30,093 nt of DNA from Desulfobulbaceae bacterium (GCA_023230525.1 JALNXE010000055.1:1-30093); one strand, 5' to 3'. Positions 1 to 8,232 are shown, counted from the stretch's first letter. Translations and numbers: made by a program. The notes: a model not told the origin generated them from the letters alone.

Positions 1-1062
1 GAGAACATTCTTGTTCTTGAACCGTATTGCGGCGGGTCACACCAGAGCTTTCTGGCCGGGCTGCAGAAACATCTGCCCTTTTCCTTTCACCTGATCACCC
101 TGCCGGCGAGAAAGTGGAAGTGGCGGATGCGCTTTTCCGCGCCGTATTTTGCTGCTCAGCTGCCGGCCACACGAAATTGCGATGCCGTCCTCTGCTCAAC
201 CTTTGTCGATGTGGCGGCCCTGCGCGGGATGGGGCCTGCCTGGTTGCGGGAGGTGCCGGTTTTTACCTATTTTCATGAAAACCAGTTTGCCTATCCCGTT
301 CAGGTTGAACACGAACGTGATCAGCACTTTGCCGTGACCAATTTCACCAGCGCCTGCTGCTCGGACCGGGTGGCTTTCAATTCCCTGTACAATATGGAAT
401 CTTTTTTCAAGGGATGTATTGAAATGGAAAAAAAGATTCCGGACATGAAACTGAACTTGGCCGGGGAACTGCGGAAGAAATCCGTGGTGCTGCATCCGGC
501 CCTGGATTTTTCGCAGCTTGACGAGCTGCCGCCCGCAAGCCCGGCTGAAGAAGGGTCCCCGGTTATCATCTGGAATCACCGCTGGGAATATGACAAGAAT
601 CCGGAACTCTTTTTCCGCACCCTCTTTCAGCTCGATGATCTGCAGGTGGATTACCGGCTGGTGATTCTCGGCCAGTCTTTTGAACAGTACCCTGAAATTT
701 TTGATAAGACACGAAAGCGCCTTGGCCACCGGCTGCTGCATGTAGGCTATGTGGCTGACCGGGGAAAATATTATCAATGGCTGCGCCAGGGCACCCTTGT
801 CGTATCAACATCAAATCATGAGTTCTACGGCATGGCGGTTATCGAGGCGGTACGTGCCGGTTGCAGGCCACTGTTGCCGGACAGACTCTCCTATCCGGAA
901 CTATTCCCCCGGGATTATCTTTATCATGATGAGGAGTTATTGTCCCGATTAACCGAGGGATTACAGAAGGAAAGACTTGATAATGGCGCCAGCCGGCAGC
1001 TGACCGAGCGGTTTTCCTGGCCCGCCCTTGCCGGCGGATATACTGATTGGTTGAACTCATGA
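1..1062 (+). CDS. tRNA-queuosine mannosyltransferase-like glycosyltransferase (DUF3524), 5' end cut by window
   Basis: The frame is open from the first base, and the true start lies at or just before the window edge, so this is almost a whole protein (353 residues visible). The N-terminus ILVLEPYCGGSHQSF followed by LPARKWKWRMR is the signature of the DUF3524/GTDC1 family. FHENQFAYPV (about residue 90) and EFYGMAVIEAVRAG near the C-terminus (GT-B donor-sugar site) fit the same family. Family knowledge: the animal member, QTMAN, attaches mannose from GDP-mannose to queuosine-34 of tRNA-Asp. Bacterial members are largely untested, so the substrate is inferred. The stop codon overlaps the start of the next gene (ATGA at 1059-1062), showing translational coupling. 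An internal ATG at 127 would remove the glycine-rich first strand and is not a credible start. Confidence 0.85.
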   Translation, partial: ENILVLEPYCGGSHQSFLAGLQKHLPFSFHLITLPARKWKWRMRFSAPYFAAQLPATRNCDAVLCSTFVDVAALRGMGPAWLREVPVFTYFHENQFAYPVQVEHERDQHFAVTNFTSACCSDRVAFNSLYNMESFFKGCIEMEKKIPDMKLNLAGELRKKSVVLHPALDFSQLDELPPASPAEEGSPVIIWNHRWEYDKNPELFFRTLFQLDDLQVDYRLVILGQSFEQYPEIFDKTRKRLGHRLLHVGYVADRGKYYQWLRQGTLVVSTSNHEFYGMAVIEAVRAGCRPLLPDRLSYPELFPRDYLYHDEELLSRLTEGLQKERLDNGASRQLTERFSWPALAGGYTDWLNS

Positions 1063-1508
1063 TTGTTTTTGATCTTGCCTGCGAATGCGGTTTTCTCTTT
1101 GAGGGCTGGTTCAAGGATCATGAAGAATTTGCCAGCCAGCAGAGGGAAGGGCTGCTCACCTGCCCCCAATGCGGAGACAGACGATGTCTCCGCAAGGTCT
1201 TATCGCCTGTCGCCTTTCAGAAAAAGGCTTGCGGAACATTGGCCGACAGACAGCCGTCTGCCGAAATGGACCCGGCCCGCCTTGCCGATTCAGTGGTGCA
1301 GAGCATGCGGACACTGCAGGAGTTTGTCGAAAAAAATTTCGAGGATGTGGGAAGCGACTTTACCCGGAAGGCCCTGAAAATCCACTACGGGGTGGAAGAA
1401 GCAAAAAATATCAGAGGCGTGGCGACCCCGGCAGAGGAAAAAATGCTTGATAAGGAAGGGATCCGCTATCTGAAGATGCCGATGCCGGGGAAAAAAGAGG
1501 AGCAATAG
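1059..1508 (+). CDS. DUF1178 zinc-ribbon protein
   Basis: This is a 149-residue protein beginning MIVFDLACECG with FEGWF, the typical N-terminus of DUF1178. Two cysteine pairs (Cys8/Cys10 and Cys35/Cys38, CPQC) would form a small zinc ribbon. The rest is charged and probably helical, ending in a conserved-looking IRYLKMPMPGK tail. The ATG at 1059 overlaps the upstream TGA. An upstream TTG at 1047 is in frame but would sit inside the preceding gene, and the family starts with MIV. The molecular role of DUF1178 is unknown. Its coupling to the glycosyltransferase suggests cotranscription but does not prove a shared function. Confidence 0.85.
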   Translation: MIVFDLACECGFLFEGWFKDHEEFASQQREGLLTCPQCGDRRCLRKVLSPVAFQKKACGTLADRQPSAEMDPARLADSVVQSMRTLQEFVEKNFEDVGSDFTRKALKIHYGVEEAKNIRGVATPAEEKMLDKEGIRYLKMPMPGKKEEQ

Positions 1509-1514
1509 GGGGAA

Positions 1515-2531
1515 ATGAGGGTGCTGCTCACTTCTTTTCAAAAAAAATATCTACTCTGGCTGCTGGTTCTTTTTTCACCCCTGTGGTTTGCCTCCTGTGT
1601 GACCCTGTCCGGCACCAAAGCCGATGTTCCTGCCAAGGTGTACTTTCCTGCGGAGGAAGAAAATCTGCTGGCCCGGTTTGCCCCCTTGTTCGTCCTGCAG
1701 ACATATAAGGAAAACCACAACCGCATCGGTCGGCCCGCCGCCCGTTTTGCCAAACAGGAGGCCAATTCTGAGGAAATTTTCATCGCTCCGGCGGAGGCGG
1801 TGATCTTTGCCGAACAGCGCACCTTTTCAACGGCGGCAGGCAGCTATACCAACCTGATCTATCGAATCCATTTTGCGAAGGTTCCTTTTAATCTCATCCC
1901 CTTTCATGTGACGGCCGGAAATAACCCCGGTCTGCTTGTCATCCTCACCCTGGACGGCAAGAAACAGCCACTTTTGGTGACGACAGTCCACACCTGCGGC
2001 TGCTATTGTGCGATAACTCCCACCTCTTACCTGTCTGGCCGGGCATATCCGGAGGGATGGCAGCCAACAAGGCAAGAGCTCTGGGGGGAAAGTCTGCCGG
2101 CGCTGATTGATTACCCCGGCGATTCCTGCGGAAAAAAGAGATTGCTGGTCTTTCTGCGGGATGGCTCCCACCGGGTGATGAACCTGCAGCTTCTGGAAGA
2201 GGGAGAGGTCCTGCGGGATTTTGCGCCTCTGCCCATCCGCCTGGAACCCATGGGGGGATTAAAGGCAATCCCCCTGGAAGACGGCAGCGCCACCTCCTTT
2301 TTTGAGAGGGAAGGGTGGCGCAACGGCTTGGTGAAGGGCTCCTATAAACCATGGGAGATGCTGCTGATAAGCTGGTGGGCGCTCGACCTGAACGTCGGTT
2401 GCGACAAGGAATACGGAGATCCCCTCACCTCAGAAACGATATTTTACACCAGCCTCAGACCCTGGTGCCGGAGCGCGTCCGACATGCGCAACTTTCCGGA
2501 ATTCCTGCATTTCTGGGGATGGAAATTATGA
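1515..2531 (+). CDS. hypothetical lipoprotein with CGCYC motif
   Basis: I do not recognise this 338-residue protein. It starts with a basic stretch, a strongly hydrophobic segment (LLWLLVLFSPLWF) and a lipobox FASC, so the mature protein probably begins at Cys28 as a lipidated periplasmic or outer-membrane protein. The mature part contains an unusual HTCGCYCAITPT stretch near residue 155 and further cysteines near 200, 295 and 315, which could form disulfides or bind a metal. The C-terminus is rich in aromatic residues. The gene follows DUF1178 by 6 nt. AGGGGGA lies only 1-3 nt before the ATG at 1515, so the in-frame GTG at 1521, about 7 nt downstream of it, may be the real start. The 3' end overlaps the convergent small gene by 6 nt. 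Confidence 0.75.
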   Translation: MRVLLTSFQKKYLLWLLVLFSPLWFASCVTLSGTKADVPAKVYFPAEEENLLARFAPLFVLQTYKENHNRIGRPAARFAKQEANSEEIFIAPAEAVIFAEQRTFSTAAGSYTNLIYRIHFAKVPFNLIPFHVTAGNNPGLLVILTLDGKKQPLLVTTVHTCGCYCAITPTSYLSGRAYPEGWQPTRQELWGESLPALIDYPGDSCGKKRLLVFLRDGSHRVMNLQLLEEGEVLRDFAPLPIRLEPMGGLKAIPLEDGSATSFFEREGWRNGLVKGSYKPWEMLLISWWALDLNVGCDKEYGDPLTSETIFYTSLRPWCRSASDMRNFPEFLHFWGWKL

Positions 2532-2726
2532 TCGTCCTTTAGCACTGTCCTCTTTGGTAAAATGACTGTCTAAAAACTCGCATTCCAGGGGCGAGAGGTC
2601 GAAACGCACCTGAGCCTCTCTGAAAACCTCAGACCGTTTTTTTTCCGGATGCTCCGTCAGTATCTCACCTACCCAGCTGAGCACCTTTTTCATTTTATCG
2701 CCCGGGGGCTGCATTGAATGGGACAT
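2526..2726 (-). CDS. small hypothetical protein downstream of glgB
   Basis: This is a 66-residue, charged, helical protein (SWVGEILTEHPEKKRSEVFREAQVRFDLSPLECEFLDSHF). It has no signal peptide or membrane segment. A strong GAGGAG ribosome-binding site lies about 8 nt before the ATG and overlaps the TAG stop of glgB, so the two genes are almost certainly cotranscribed and possibly coupled. The function is unknown. The sequence looks like a compact helix-turn-helix-sized domain, but no DNA-binding motif can be argued. The 3' end overlaps the convergent lipoprotein gene by 6 nt. Confidence 0.7.
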   Translation of the reverse strand: MSHSMQPPGDKMKKVLSWVGEILTEHPEKKRSEVFREAQVRFDLSPLECEFLDSHFTKEDSAKGRS

Positions 2727-2737
2727 GGCTTGCTCCT

Positions 2738-4939
2738 CTATTTTCCTGCTGGCCGGTAAATGATCCCTGCCAGCGGTGGCACGGTCACCTTGATATGATA
2801 CTTCGCCTCTCCGAATGGTTCATCAATGGCAGCCTTGATATCAGGATTGCTCACATTGCTGCCGCCGAATGAACTGTCGTCGGAGCAGAAAATCTCCTTG
2901 TAATCAGTCAATTCCGGCACCCCGATCCGGTAATTATAGTGCACCTCCGGCGTCATGTTGAGCAGGCAGACCACATGATCGGCCGGATTTTTACCGAAAC
3001 GGGCGAAAGCGATGATGGACTGGTCCACATCCTTGAAGTCCATCCACTTGAAGCCGGTATGGGAAAAGTCCACTTCCCACAGGGCAGGAACGGATCTGTA
3101 CAGCTCGTTGAGTGTTTTCACAAAATACTGCAACTGGTTATGGAGGGCCTCCTGTTCGGCCAGATGCCAGTCCAGACTGACCTTGCAGTACCATTCTGAA
3201 ATCTGGCCGAATTCCCCGCCCATAAAGAGAAGCTTTTTCCCTGGATGGGTCCATAAAAAGAAAAAGAGGAGCCGCAGGTTGGCGAATTGCTGCCAGCGGT
3301 CGCCCGGCATTTTTGACAGAAGTGATCTCTTGCCGTGCACCACTTCATCGTGTGACAAAGGCAGGATAAAATTTTCAGAAAAGGCGTAGAGCAGCGAAAA
3401 CGTGAGATTATTGTGATGAAATTTGCGGTACAGGGGATCACGGCTGAAATAATCGAGCATATCGTTCATCCAGCCCATATTCCATTTGAAGCCGAATCCC
3501 AGGCCGCCCAGGTCCGTTGCTTTGGAAACCCCATAGAAGCTTGTCGACTCTTCGGCAATCATGGCAGCATCCGGGAAACGCTGATACACAATCGTGTTGA
3601 GATGCTTGATAAATTCTATGGCGTCAAGATTTTCCTTGCCACCGTACCGATTGGGAATCCAGTTCCCGTCTTGTCTGCCGTAATCCAAATAAAGCATGGA
3701 GGCCACGGCATCCACCCGGATAGCGTCAATATGAAATTTGTCAAACCAGAAAAGGGCGTTGGAAATGAGAAAATTACTTACTTCCCGGCGGGCATAGTTA
3801 AAAATTAATGTCCGCCATTCCGGGTGGGATCCCTGCCGCGGATCTTCGTGTTCATAAAGGGCGGTGCCGTCAAAGCGGCCCAGACTGTGGCCATCCGTGG
3901 GAAAGTGGGATGGAACCCAGTCAAGGATGATGCCGATATCATTCTGGTGGCAGCAGTCGACAAAATACATGAAATCCTGCGGGGTGCCGAATCTGCTGGT
4001 AACGGAAAAATAGCCGGTGGTCTGATACCCCCATGATTCATCAAAGGGATGCTCCATGACCGGCATGAGTTCAATATGGGTAAATCCCATCTTCTTCACA
4101 TAGGGGACAAGGCTGCCGGTAAGTTCGCGGAAGGAAAGGAATCTCTCCGGATTGGCAGGATCACGCTGCCAGGATCCCAGGTGAACCTCATAGACCGAAA
4201 CAGGGCGGTCATACAATTTGCTGCCGCGTCTTTTGTCACGCCAGGACTGATCCTGCCATTCATAATCCTCGATATTCCAGACAATTGAAGCACTTTTAGG
4301 CCGCACCTCGGCGAAAAACTGGAAGGGATCCGACTTTTCCACGATGTCATTGGTGGGTGTCCGGATTTCATACTTATAGATTTCACCCGGGGAAATGCCG
4401 GGCACAAACAATTCCCATATGCCCGAGGAACCGAGAACCCTCATCTGGTGAACCCTGCCGTCCCAATAGTTGAAATTGCCGACGATGCTGACCCGGCGGG
4501 CGGCAGGTGCCCAGACGCGGAAGAGGGTCCCCTCAATGTCATTGATCACCGCCGGGTGAGCCCCCATTTTTTCATAGAGATTATAATGGGTGCCATGATT
4601 AAAAAGGTGGCGGTCATATTCCGAAAGCTGCGGCAGAAACTGATAGGGATCGATATGGGTGCGGATCTTATTGTTGTAGTATGTTACTTCAAAAGAATAC
4701 GTAAAAGGAACAACATAGTCGGGAACGACAATTTCAAACAGCCCCTCCTCCCGCATCTTGTACATATCCCGCTTTCCCCCCTCCAGAACCAGCCGCACAG
4801 ATTCTGCCAGCGGCAGAAAGGTGCGGATGACGGCGGAGTTCGGATCATGTTCCAGAACATGAACGCCAAGCACCAGAAAGGGATCATGGTGATCCGAGGC
4901 AATGACTTTGTTGAGTTCGTGTGTTATATCATGGGTCAT
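2738..4939 (-). CDS. glgB: 1,4-alpha-glucan branching enzyme
   Basis: This 733-residue enzyme makes alpha-1,6 branches in glycogen by cutting an alpha-1,4 glucan and transferring the piece. It is cytoplasmic. Two N-terminal CBM48-type beta-sandwich regions (about 15-110 and 125-215; RVWAPAARRVSIVGNFNYWDG) precede the GH13 barrel (about 245-600). Catalytic residues are visible: nucleophile Asp410 (IDAIRVD), acid/base Glu463 (MIAEE) and Asp531 (LSHDEVVHG), along with the family-typical DWVPSHFPTDGHSLGRFDGT. The C-terminal beta domain ends in PPLAGIIYRPAGK. The length is normal for bacterial GlgB. AAAGGA lies 5 nt before the ATG. Glycogen storage is the likely role. No other glg gene is present in the window. 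Confidence 0.97.
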   Translation of the reverse strand: MTHDITHELNKVIASDHHDPFLVLGVHVLEHDPNSAVIRTFLPLAESVRLVLEGGKRDMYKMREEGLFEIVVPDYVVPFTYSFEVTYYNNKIRTHIDPYQFLPQLSEYDRHLFNHGTHYNLYEKMGAHPAVINDIEGTLFRVWAPAARRVSIVGNFNYWDGRVHQMRVLGSSGIWELFVPGISPGEIYKYEIRTPTNDIVEKSDPFQFFAEVRPKSASIVWNIEDYEWQDQSWRDKRRGSKLYDRPVSVYEVHLGSWQRDPANPERFLSFRELTGSLVPYVKKMGFTHIELMPVMEHPFDESWGYQTTGYFSVTSRFGTPQDFMYFVDCCHQNDIGIILDWVPSHFPTDGHSLGRFDGTALYEHEDPRQGSHPEWRTLIFNYARREVSNFLISNALFWFDKFHIDAIRVDAVASMLYLDYGRQDGNWIPNRYGGKENLDAIEFIKHLNTIVYQRFPDAAMIAEESTSFYGVSKATDLGGLGFGFKWNMGWMNDMLDYFSRDPLYRKFHHNNLTFSLLYAFSENFILPLSHDEVVHGKRSLLSKMPGDRWQQFANLRLLFFFLWTHPGKKLLFMGGEFGQISEWYCKVSLDWHLAEQEALHNQLQYFVKTLNELYRSVPALWEVDFSHTGFKWMDFKDVDQSIIAFARFGKNPADHVVCLLNMTPEVHYNYRIGVPELTDYKEIFCSDDSSFGGSNVSNPDIKAAIDEPFGEAKYHIKVTVPPLAGIIYRPAGK

Positions 4940-5188
4940 GGTATTCCTTTAAATTTGTCACGTTATGTAAATTTTCTGGTCATTTTTAGCGTCAAAGAAA
5001 ATGGCTTGGATAAGCTTTTTAGTATTACCCTTTTTTACAAAAAAACTGTAGCATATTTCCCCCAACAATCTCTATTAATTTTTCTTTCGCAACATCAGAC
5101 TTGACACACTTTTTTACTTTGATAAGTTGCGGTGCATGATTTTATAAAATAATGCCTTTCTGCATTATCCTTTTGCCAATGGTTTTTT
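4940..5188. other. divergent intergenic region glgB / algH
   Basis: This 249-bp AT-rich spacer separates glgB (leftward) from algH (rightward) and must carry both promoters. A sigma70-like promoter is visible for algH (listed separately). For glgB I see only its AAAGGA ribosome-binding site and no convincing -35/-10 pair. No gene, tRNA or repeat was recognised. Confidence 0.5.
5119..5148 (+). promoter_or_regulatory. putative sigma70 promoter of algH
   Basis: TTGATA (5119-5124) and TATAAA (5143-5148) are separated by 18 bp, predicting transcription from about 5155 and a short leader of about 34 nt. A perfect TTGACA at 5101-5106 has no good -10 at the right distance. Confidence 0.45.
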
Positions 5189-5755
5189 ATGGAACTGACG
5201 ATAAACAGCCTGACAGGATATTTTCTTATTGCCACTCCCCAGATGCCTGATCCGCGTTTTGCCCGTAAAGTTATCTATATGTGCTCCCATGAACCCGGAG
5301 AGGGCGCCATGGGCGTGGTGTTAAATCAGCCGGTTGAGGATGTATCGCTGGCTGCGCTTTATGAAAGCATGAATATCCCGGTTCCGGATATGAAGCTCCC
5401 CTCCATATTCCTGGGAGGTCCCGTCGAGATTGAAGCAGTTTTTATTCTTCATTCCAGTGATTATCCGGCACGGCAGTATCTCGAGATCAACGATGAGGTG
5501 CGCATGTCTAGGGACTCTCAGATTCTGCAGGATATCGCCTGCAACAGAGGGCCGCGGGATTATCGTTTTTTCCTCGGCTATTCAGGCTGGGGGCCAGGTC
5601 AGCTTGAATATGAGCTGTCCCAGGATGGCTGGTTGACTCTGCCCGCCGATTATGATGACATATTCGCCACTGCTCCGGGGAAAATGTGGAAAAAAATCAC
5701 CTTAAAACATGGAATTGATATCAGCCTTTTCGGAGAAGTAACCGGGAAAGCTTAG
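5189..5755 (+). CDS. algH: YqgE/AlgH family protein (DUF179)
   Basis: This 188-residue protein carries the family hallmarks GYFLIATPQMPDPRFARKVIY, MGVVLNQP and FLGGPVE, with the later FLGYSGWGPGQLE motif. The length is typical. AlgH was named from an alginate-regulation phenotype in Pseudomonas, but its biochemical role is still not settled, so no function is asserted beyond family membership. No clear Shine-Dalgarno sequence precedes the ATG. It is probably monocistronic, with its own promoter at 5119-5148 and a terminator-like hairpin right after the stop. Confidence 0.93.
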   Translation: MELTINSLTGYFLIATPQMPDPRFARKVIYMCSHEPGEGAMGVVLNQPVEDVSLAALYESMNIPVPDMKLPSIFLGGPVEIEAVFILHSSDYPARQYLEINDEVRMSRDSQILQDIACNRGPRDYRFFLGYSGWGPGQLEYELSQDGWLTLPADYDDIFATAPGKMWKKITLKHGIDISLFGEVTGKA

Positions 5756-5890
5756 GAGCCGTTACGAAATAACGCGGCCATTTTTTCAATTTCGTTACGG
5801 TTTCTTATACCCCTCAAGGGGGTACTGAAAAGAGTGCCGTTTCGCGCATTTTTCTGGCCATGTTATTTTTTTACAACGGCTTAACTTGCA
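5754..5890 (+). repeat. intergenic repeat, copy 1
   Basis: The left end (AGGAGCCGTTACGAAATAACG) resembles the start of a second intergenic block at 28519. The right end contains TTTTTACAACGGCT (5868-5881), identical over 14 nt to 28557-28570. Copy 1 is longer and has an additional TACCCC/GGGGTA hairpin in the middle (about 5808-5824). Only two copies are visible here, so its status as a genome-wide repeat is inferred. Confidence 0.4.
5758..5786 (+). terminator. probable rho-independent terminator after algH
   Basis: GCCGTTA and TAACG-CG-GC pair around a CGAAA loop with a small bulge, followed by CCA and six T residues. It starts 2 nt after the algH stop. The stem is imperfect, and the sequence also belongs to a repeat shared with 28519-28580. 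Confidence 0.5.
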
Positions 5891-5918
5891 TTTTTGCAAT
5901 TTTATATAAAGGAATACC

Positions 5919-6308
5919 ATGGAAGAAGAAATTTTTGCATGTCAGCAATGCGGCTATTGCTGCCAGGGGGAGACAACCGTATCCCTCACGGATGACGATC
6001 TGCAAAGGATGGTGGACTATATCGGTCTGCCGGAAAAAGAGGTGAAGGAGAAATATCTGCGGATCACCGGCAACGTTATCCAGATGAAAATCGTAGACCG
6101 CCATTGCATTTTCTTTGACAAGGGCTGCACGGTGCATCCCGGCAAACCCTGGCGCTGCAGTCAGTGGCCGCTGCACCCGAGTATTTTGCAGGACCGCAGC
6201 AACTTTGAGGCCATCAGCTCATCGTGTCCGGGTATCAAAACGGACATGGGCTATGAAAAATTCTGTGCGATTCTCTCTGCCCTCATCAGTACAAAAGAAG
6301 ACAAGTAA
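5919..6308 (+). CDS. YkgJ family CxxCxxCC cysteine-cluster protein
   Basis: This 129-residue protein begins with CQQCGYCC (Cys8, 11, 14, 15), the YkgJ/UPF0153 metal-binding motif. It also has later conserved cysteines in CIFFDKGCTVHPGKPWRCSQWP, the typical family arrangement thought to chelate zinc or an iron-sulfur cluster. The biochemical role is unknown. AAGGA lies 6 nt before the ATG. The stop codon overlaps the rlmH start (TAATG), so the two are translationally coupled. Confidence 0.88.
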   Translation: MEEEIFACQQCGYCCQGETTVSLTDDDLQRMVDYIGLPEKEVKEKYLRITGNVIQMKIVDRHCIFFDKGCTVHPGKPWRCSQWPLHPSILQDRSNFEAISSSCPGIKTDMGYEKFCAILSALISTKEDK

Positions 6309-6772
6309 TGCGTCTGGAATTGTTATTTCCCGGCAAAACCAAAGAATCCTACCTGCAGAAGGGGATAGCTGACTTCACCGAACGTCTCAGCCATTATGTG
6401 AAGACGGATTTCAAGATCATCAAAGACCGGTCAGCAGGAAAAGATACGGCACGCACCATACAGCTTGAAGGCGAACAACTTCTGGAAAGCTGCAGCAAAT
6501 CGGCCTATGTGGTGGCACTTGATCCCGGCGGCCGGCAACTCAGCTCGGAAGAATTTGCCGGAACGATTGATAACTGGGAAGGGCAGGGGAGACAGGTGGT
6601 AACTTTTGTTATCGGCGGCCCAGAGGGACTTTCACCCGCGGTCCTTGCCAGGGCGGACCTGCTGCTGAGTCTTTCCAGGATGACATTTACCCATGAGATG
6701 GCCCGCCTTCTCCTGCTGGAGCAGCTGTATCGAGCCTACAGCATTAAAGCCGGGGCAAAATATCACAAATAA
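6308..6772 (+). CDS. rlmH: 23S rRNA (pseudouridine-1915 N3)-methyltransferase RlmH
   Basis: This 154-residue SPOUT methyltransferase uses SAM to methylate pseudouridine 1915 in helix 69 of 23S rRNA after subunit joining. The SAM-binding knot is clear: FVIGGPEGLSP, then LSLSRMTFTHEMARLLLLEQLYRAYSI and the C-terminal KYHK. The length is normal. Its ATG overlaps the TAA of the upstream cysteine-cluster gene. The gene converges with nfu, with 5 nt between the stops and no obvious terminator in that gap. Confidence 0.97.
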   Translation: MRLELLFPGKTKESYLQKGIADFTERLSHYVKTDFKIIKDRSAGKDTARTIQLEGEQLLESCSKSAYVVALDPGGRQLSSEEFAGTIDNWEGQGRQVVTFVIGGPEGLSPAVLARADLLLSLSRMTFTHEMARLLLLEQLYRAYSIKAGAKYHK

Positions 6773-6777
6773 GGGCA

Positions 6778-6999
6778 TCAGACCGCCTCAACGGCTGTTA
6801 TCTCAGGTACTTCCGATTTGAGGAATTTCTCGATTCCTTCCTTCAGGGTAACCTGAGACATGGGGCAACCCCGGCAGGCTCCGGTGAGTTGCACTTTGAC
6901 CACCCCGTCGCTTGTTACGTCAATGAGCACAACATCTCCCCCATCTTTCTGCAGGGTGGGCCTGACTTTGTTCAATGCTTCCTGTACTTTTTCACGCAT
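6778..6999 (-). CDS. NifU-like C-terminal-domain Fe-S scaffold (Nfu)
   Basis: This 73-residue protein consists only of the NifU C-terminal domain: VRPTLQKDGGDVVLIDV, then GACRGCPMSQVTLKEGIE with the CxxC (Cys42, Cys45) that bridges a [4Fe-4S] cluster in dimers. The likely role is iron-sulfur assembly or transfer. The ATG at 6999 is chosen because AAGGAGG sits 8 nt upstream. A longer in-frame start at 7050 has no ribosome-binding site and adds a non-conserved tail. Confidence 0.93.
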   Translation of the reverse strand: MREKVQEALNKVRPTLQKDGGDVVLIDVTSDGVVKVQLTGACRGCPMSQVTLKEGIEKFLKSEVPEITAVEAV

Positions 7000-7266
7000 G
7001 GGAGAGGCCTCCTTTTTCAATTTTGTCGATGAACATAGCACAGAGACCATTTTAAGACAAGCTTCTGTTCACTTTCCAAAAAGCTGCTGGCTATTTTTAA
7101 AAAAAATATTCTATAATCAAACATTGCTGAACTCGTATTTTATGCCTCTTTATCACAGGCAAAGAAATGCCCTGCGATTGGCAATAAGCATCACCTCGCC
7201 CCCCTGGCGATGACGCGATACCTTATGGATTTTCTCCTTAACAATTCACCCAGCGGAGTAACCTTC
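7000..7266. other. nfu / cheV divergent intergenic region with leader hairpins
   Basis: The spacer contains a perfect TATAAT at 7112-7117 facing cheV, but no good -35 sequence at 17 bp. Two short hairpins follow: CAGGCA/TGCCCTG with a bulge (7156-7174) and TCGCC/GGCGA with a CCCCT loop (7196-7210). I cannot assign them to a known riboswitch class. Confidence 0.35.
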
Positions 7267-8232
7267 ATGGCCCAGCAGTCAAAGAGTAATATATTGCTTG
7301 AAGTCGGCACAAATGAGCTTGAAGTCATTACTTTTTATCTTGAGTGGATTGATCCTGACACAAAACAACGCCACAAAAACACCTATGGGATCAATGCGGC
7401 AAAGGTAAAAGAACTGGTTGCCTATCCCGAGAACATCACCGAACTGGCCAACAGCGCTCCCTGCGTCAAGGGTGTCTTCCTCCTCCGCAACAATACCATA
7501 CCCCTCATTGATCTCTGCAGTTGGTTTTCCTATCAGACCGAAGAAAAAAAAGAGGGCGACCGGAAATGGGTTGTCATTGTAGCCGATTTAAACGGCAAGG
7601 CCTTTGGTTTTATCACCCATGGCGTGGATAAGGTGTATCGTATCTCCTGGTCGCAGATTACGCCGCCTCCTGCACTGATTGCCTCAAGTCAAAGTATAAC
7701 CGGCATCTGTCAGGTGGATAACCTTCTCATCCAGATGGTAGATTTCGAAAGAATCGTGGGCACCGTTGACCCCAGTATGGTGGTAAAATCCAGTCGAAAT
7801 GAAAAGGAAGCCATTGAGATCGAACAAAAATATGATAAGGCGGTACTGGTGGTCGACGATTCCAGGGTGGTACTGATGCAGTTGACCAATACCTTGCAGC
7901 ATGCCGGATTTAAAGTGATCCCCAAGCCTGACGGTCAGGCGGCCTTTGAATTTCTTGAGGAGCTGCGCCAAAAGGGTGAGATCGATAAAAAGATCCTGGC
8001 TATTATTTCAGATATTGAAATGCCTCGGATGGACGGCCATCATTTCTGTATGCGGGTCAAACAGCAATCCGCCTACAAAAAAATCCCGATAATCCTCTTT
8101 TCCTCGATGATTACTGATGCCTTACGCCGCAAAGGAGAGGCTGTAGGGGCGGATGAACAGGTCACCAAACCGGAGCTTGACAAACTGATCGACAAAATGC
8201 AGCACTGCATAGAAAAACTGGCCGGGTCATAA
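7267..8232 (+). CDS. cheV: chemotaxis coupling protein CheV (CheW-REC)
   Basis: This 321-residue protein begins with ILLEVGTNELEVITF, a hallmark of CheV. The CheW-like domain (about 1-175) couples chemoreceptors to CheA. The receiver domain (about 195-321) has VLVVDDS, phospho-acceptor Asp249 in ISDIEMPRMDG, and the conserved lysine in VTKPEL, so it should be phosphorylatable and may serve in adaptation. The ATG at 7267 has GGAG 8 nt upstream. An in-frame ATG at 7210 overlaps a hairpin and adds residues not expected in CheV. No other chemotaxis gene is adjacent, as is common for cheV. Confidence 0.93.
   Translation: MAQQSKSNILLEVGTNELEVITFYLEWIDPDTKQRHKNTYGINAAKVKELVAYPENITELANSAPCVKGVFLLRNNTIPLIDLCSWFSYQTEEKKEGDRKWVVIVADLNGKAFGFITHGVDKVYRISWSQITPPPALIASSQSITGICQVDNLLIQMVDFERIVGTVDPSMVVKSSRNEKEAIEIEQKYDKAVLVVDDSRVVLMQLTNTLQHAGFKVIPKPDGQAAFEFLEELRQKGEIDKKILAIISDIEMPRMDGHHFCMRVKQQSAYKKIPIILFSSMITDALRRKGEAVGADEQVTKPELDKLIDKMQHCIEKLAGS

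Noticed and set aside
5101..5106. TTGACA as the algH -35 box
   Set aside because: No acceptable -10 sequence lies 15-19 bp downstream. TTGATA at 5119 with TATAAA at 5143 fits better.
7140..7215. Cyclic-di-GMP (GEMM) riboswitch before cheV
   Set aside because: CACAGGCAAAG superficially resembles part of the consensus, but the tetraloop-receptor arrangement and the second conserved stem are absent.
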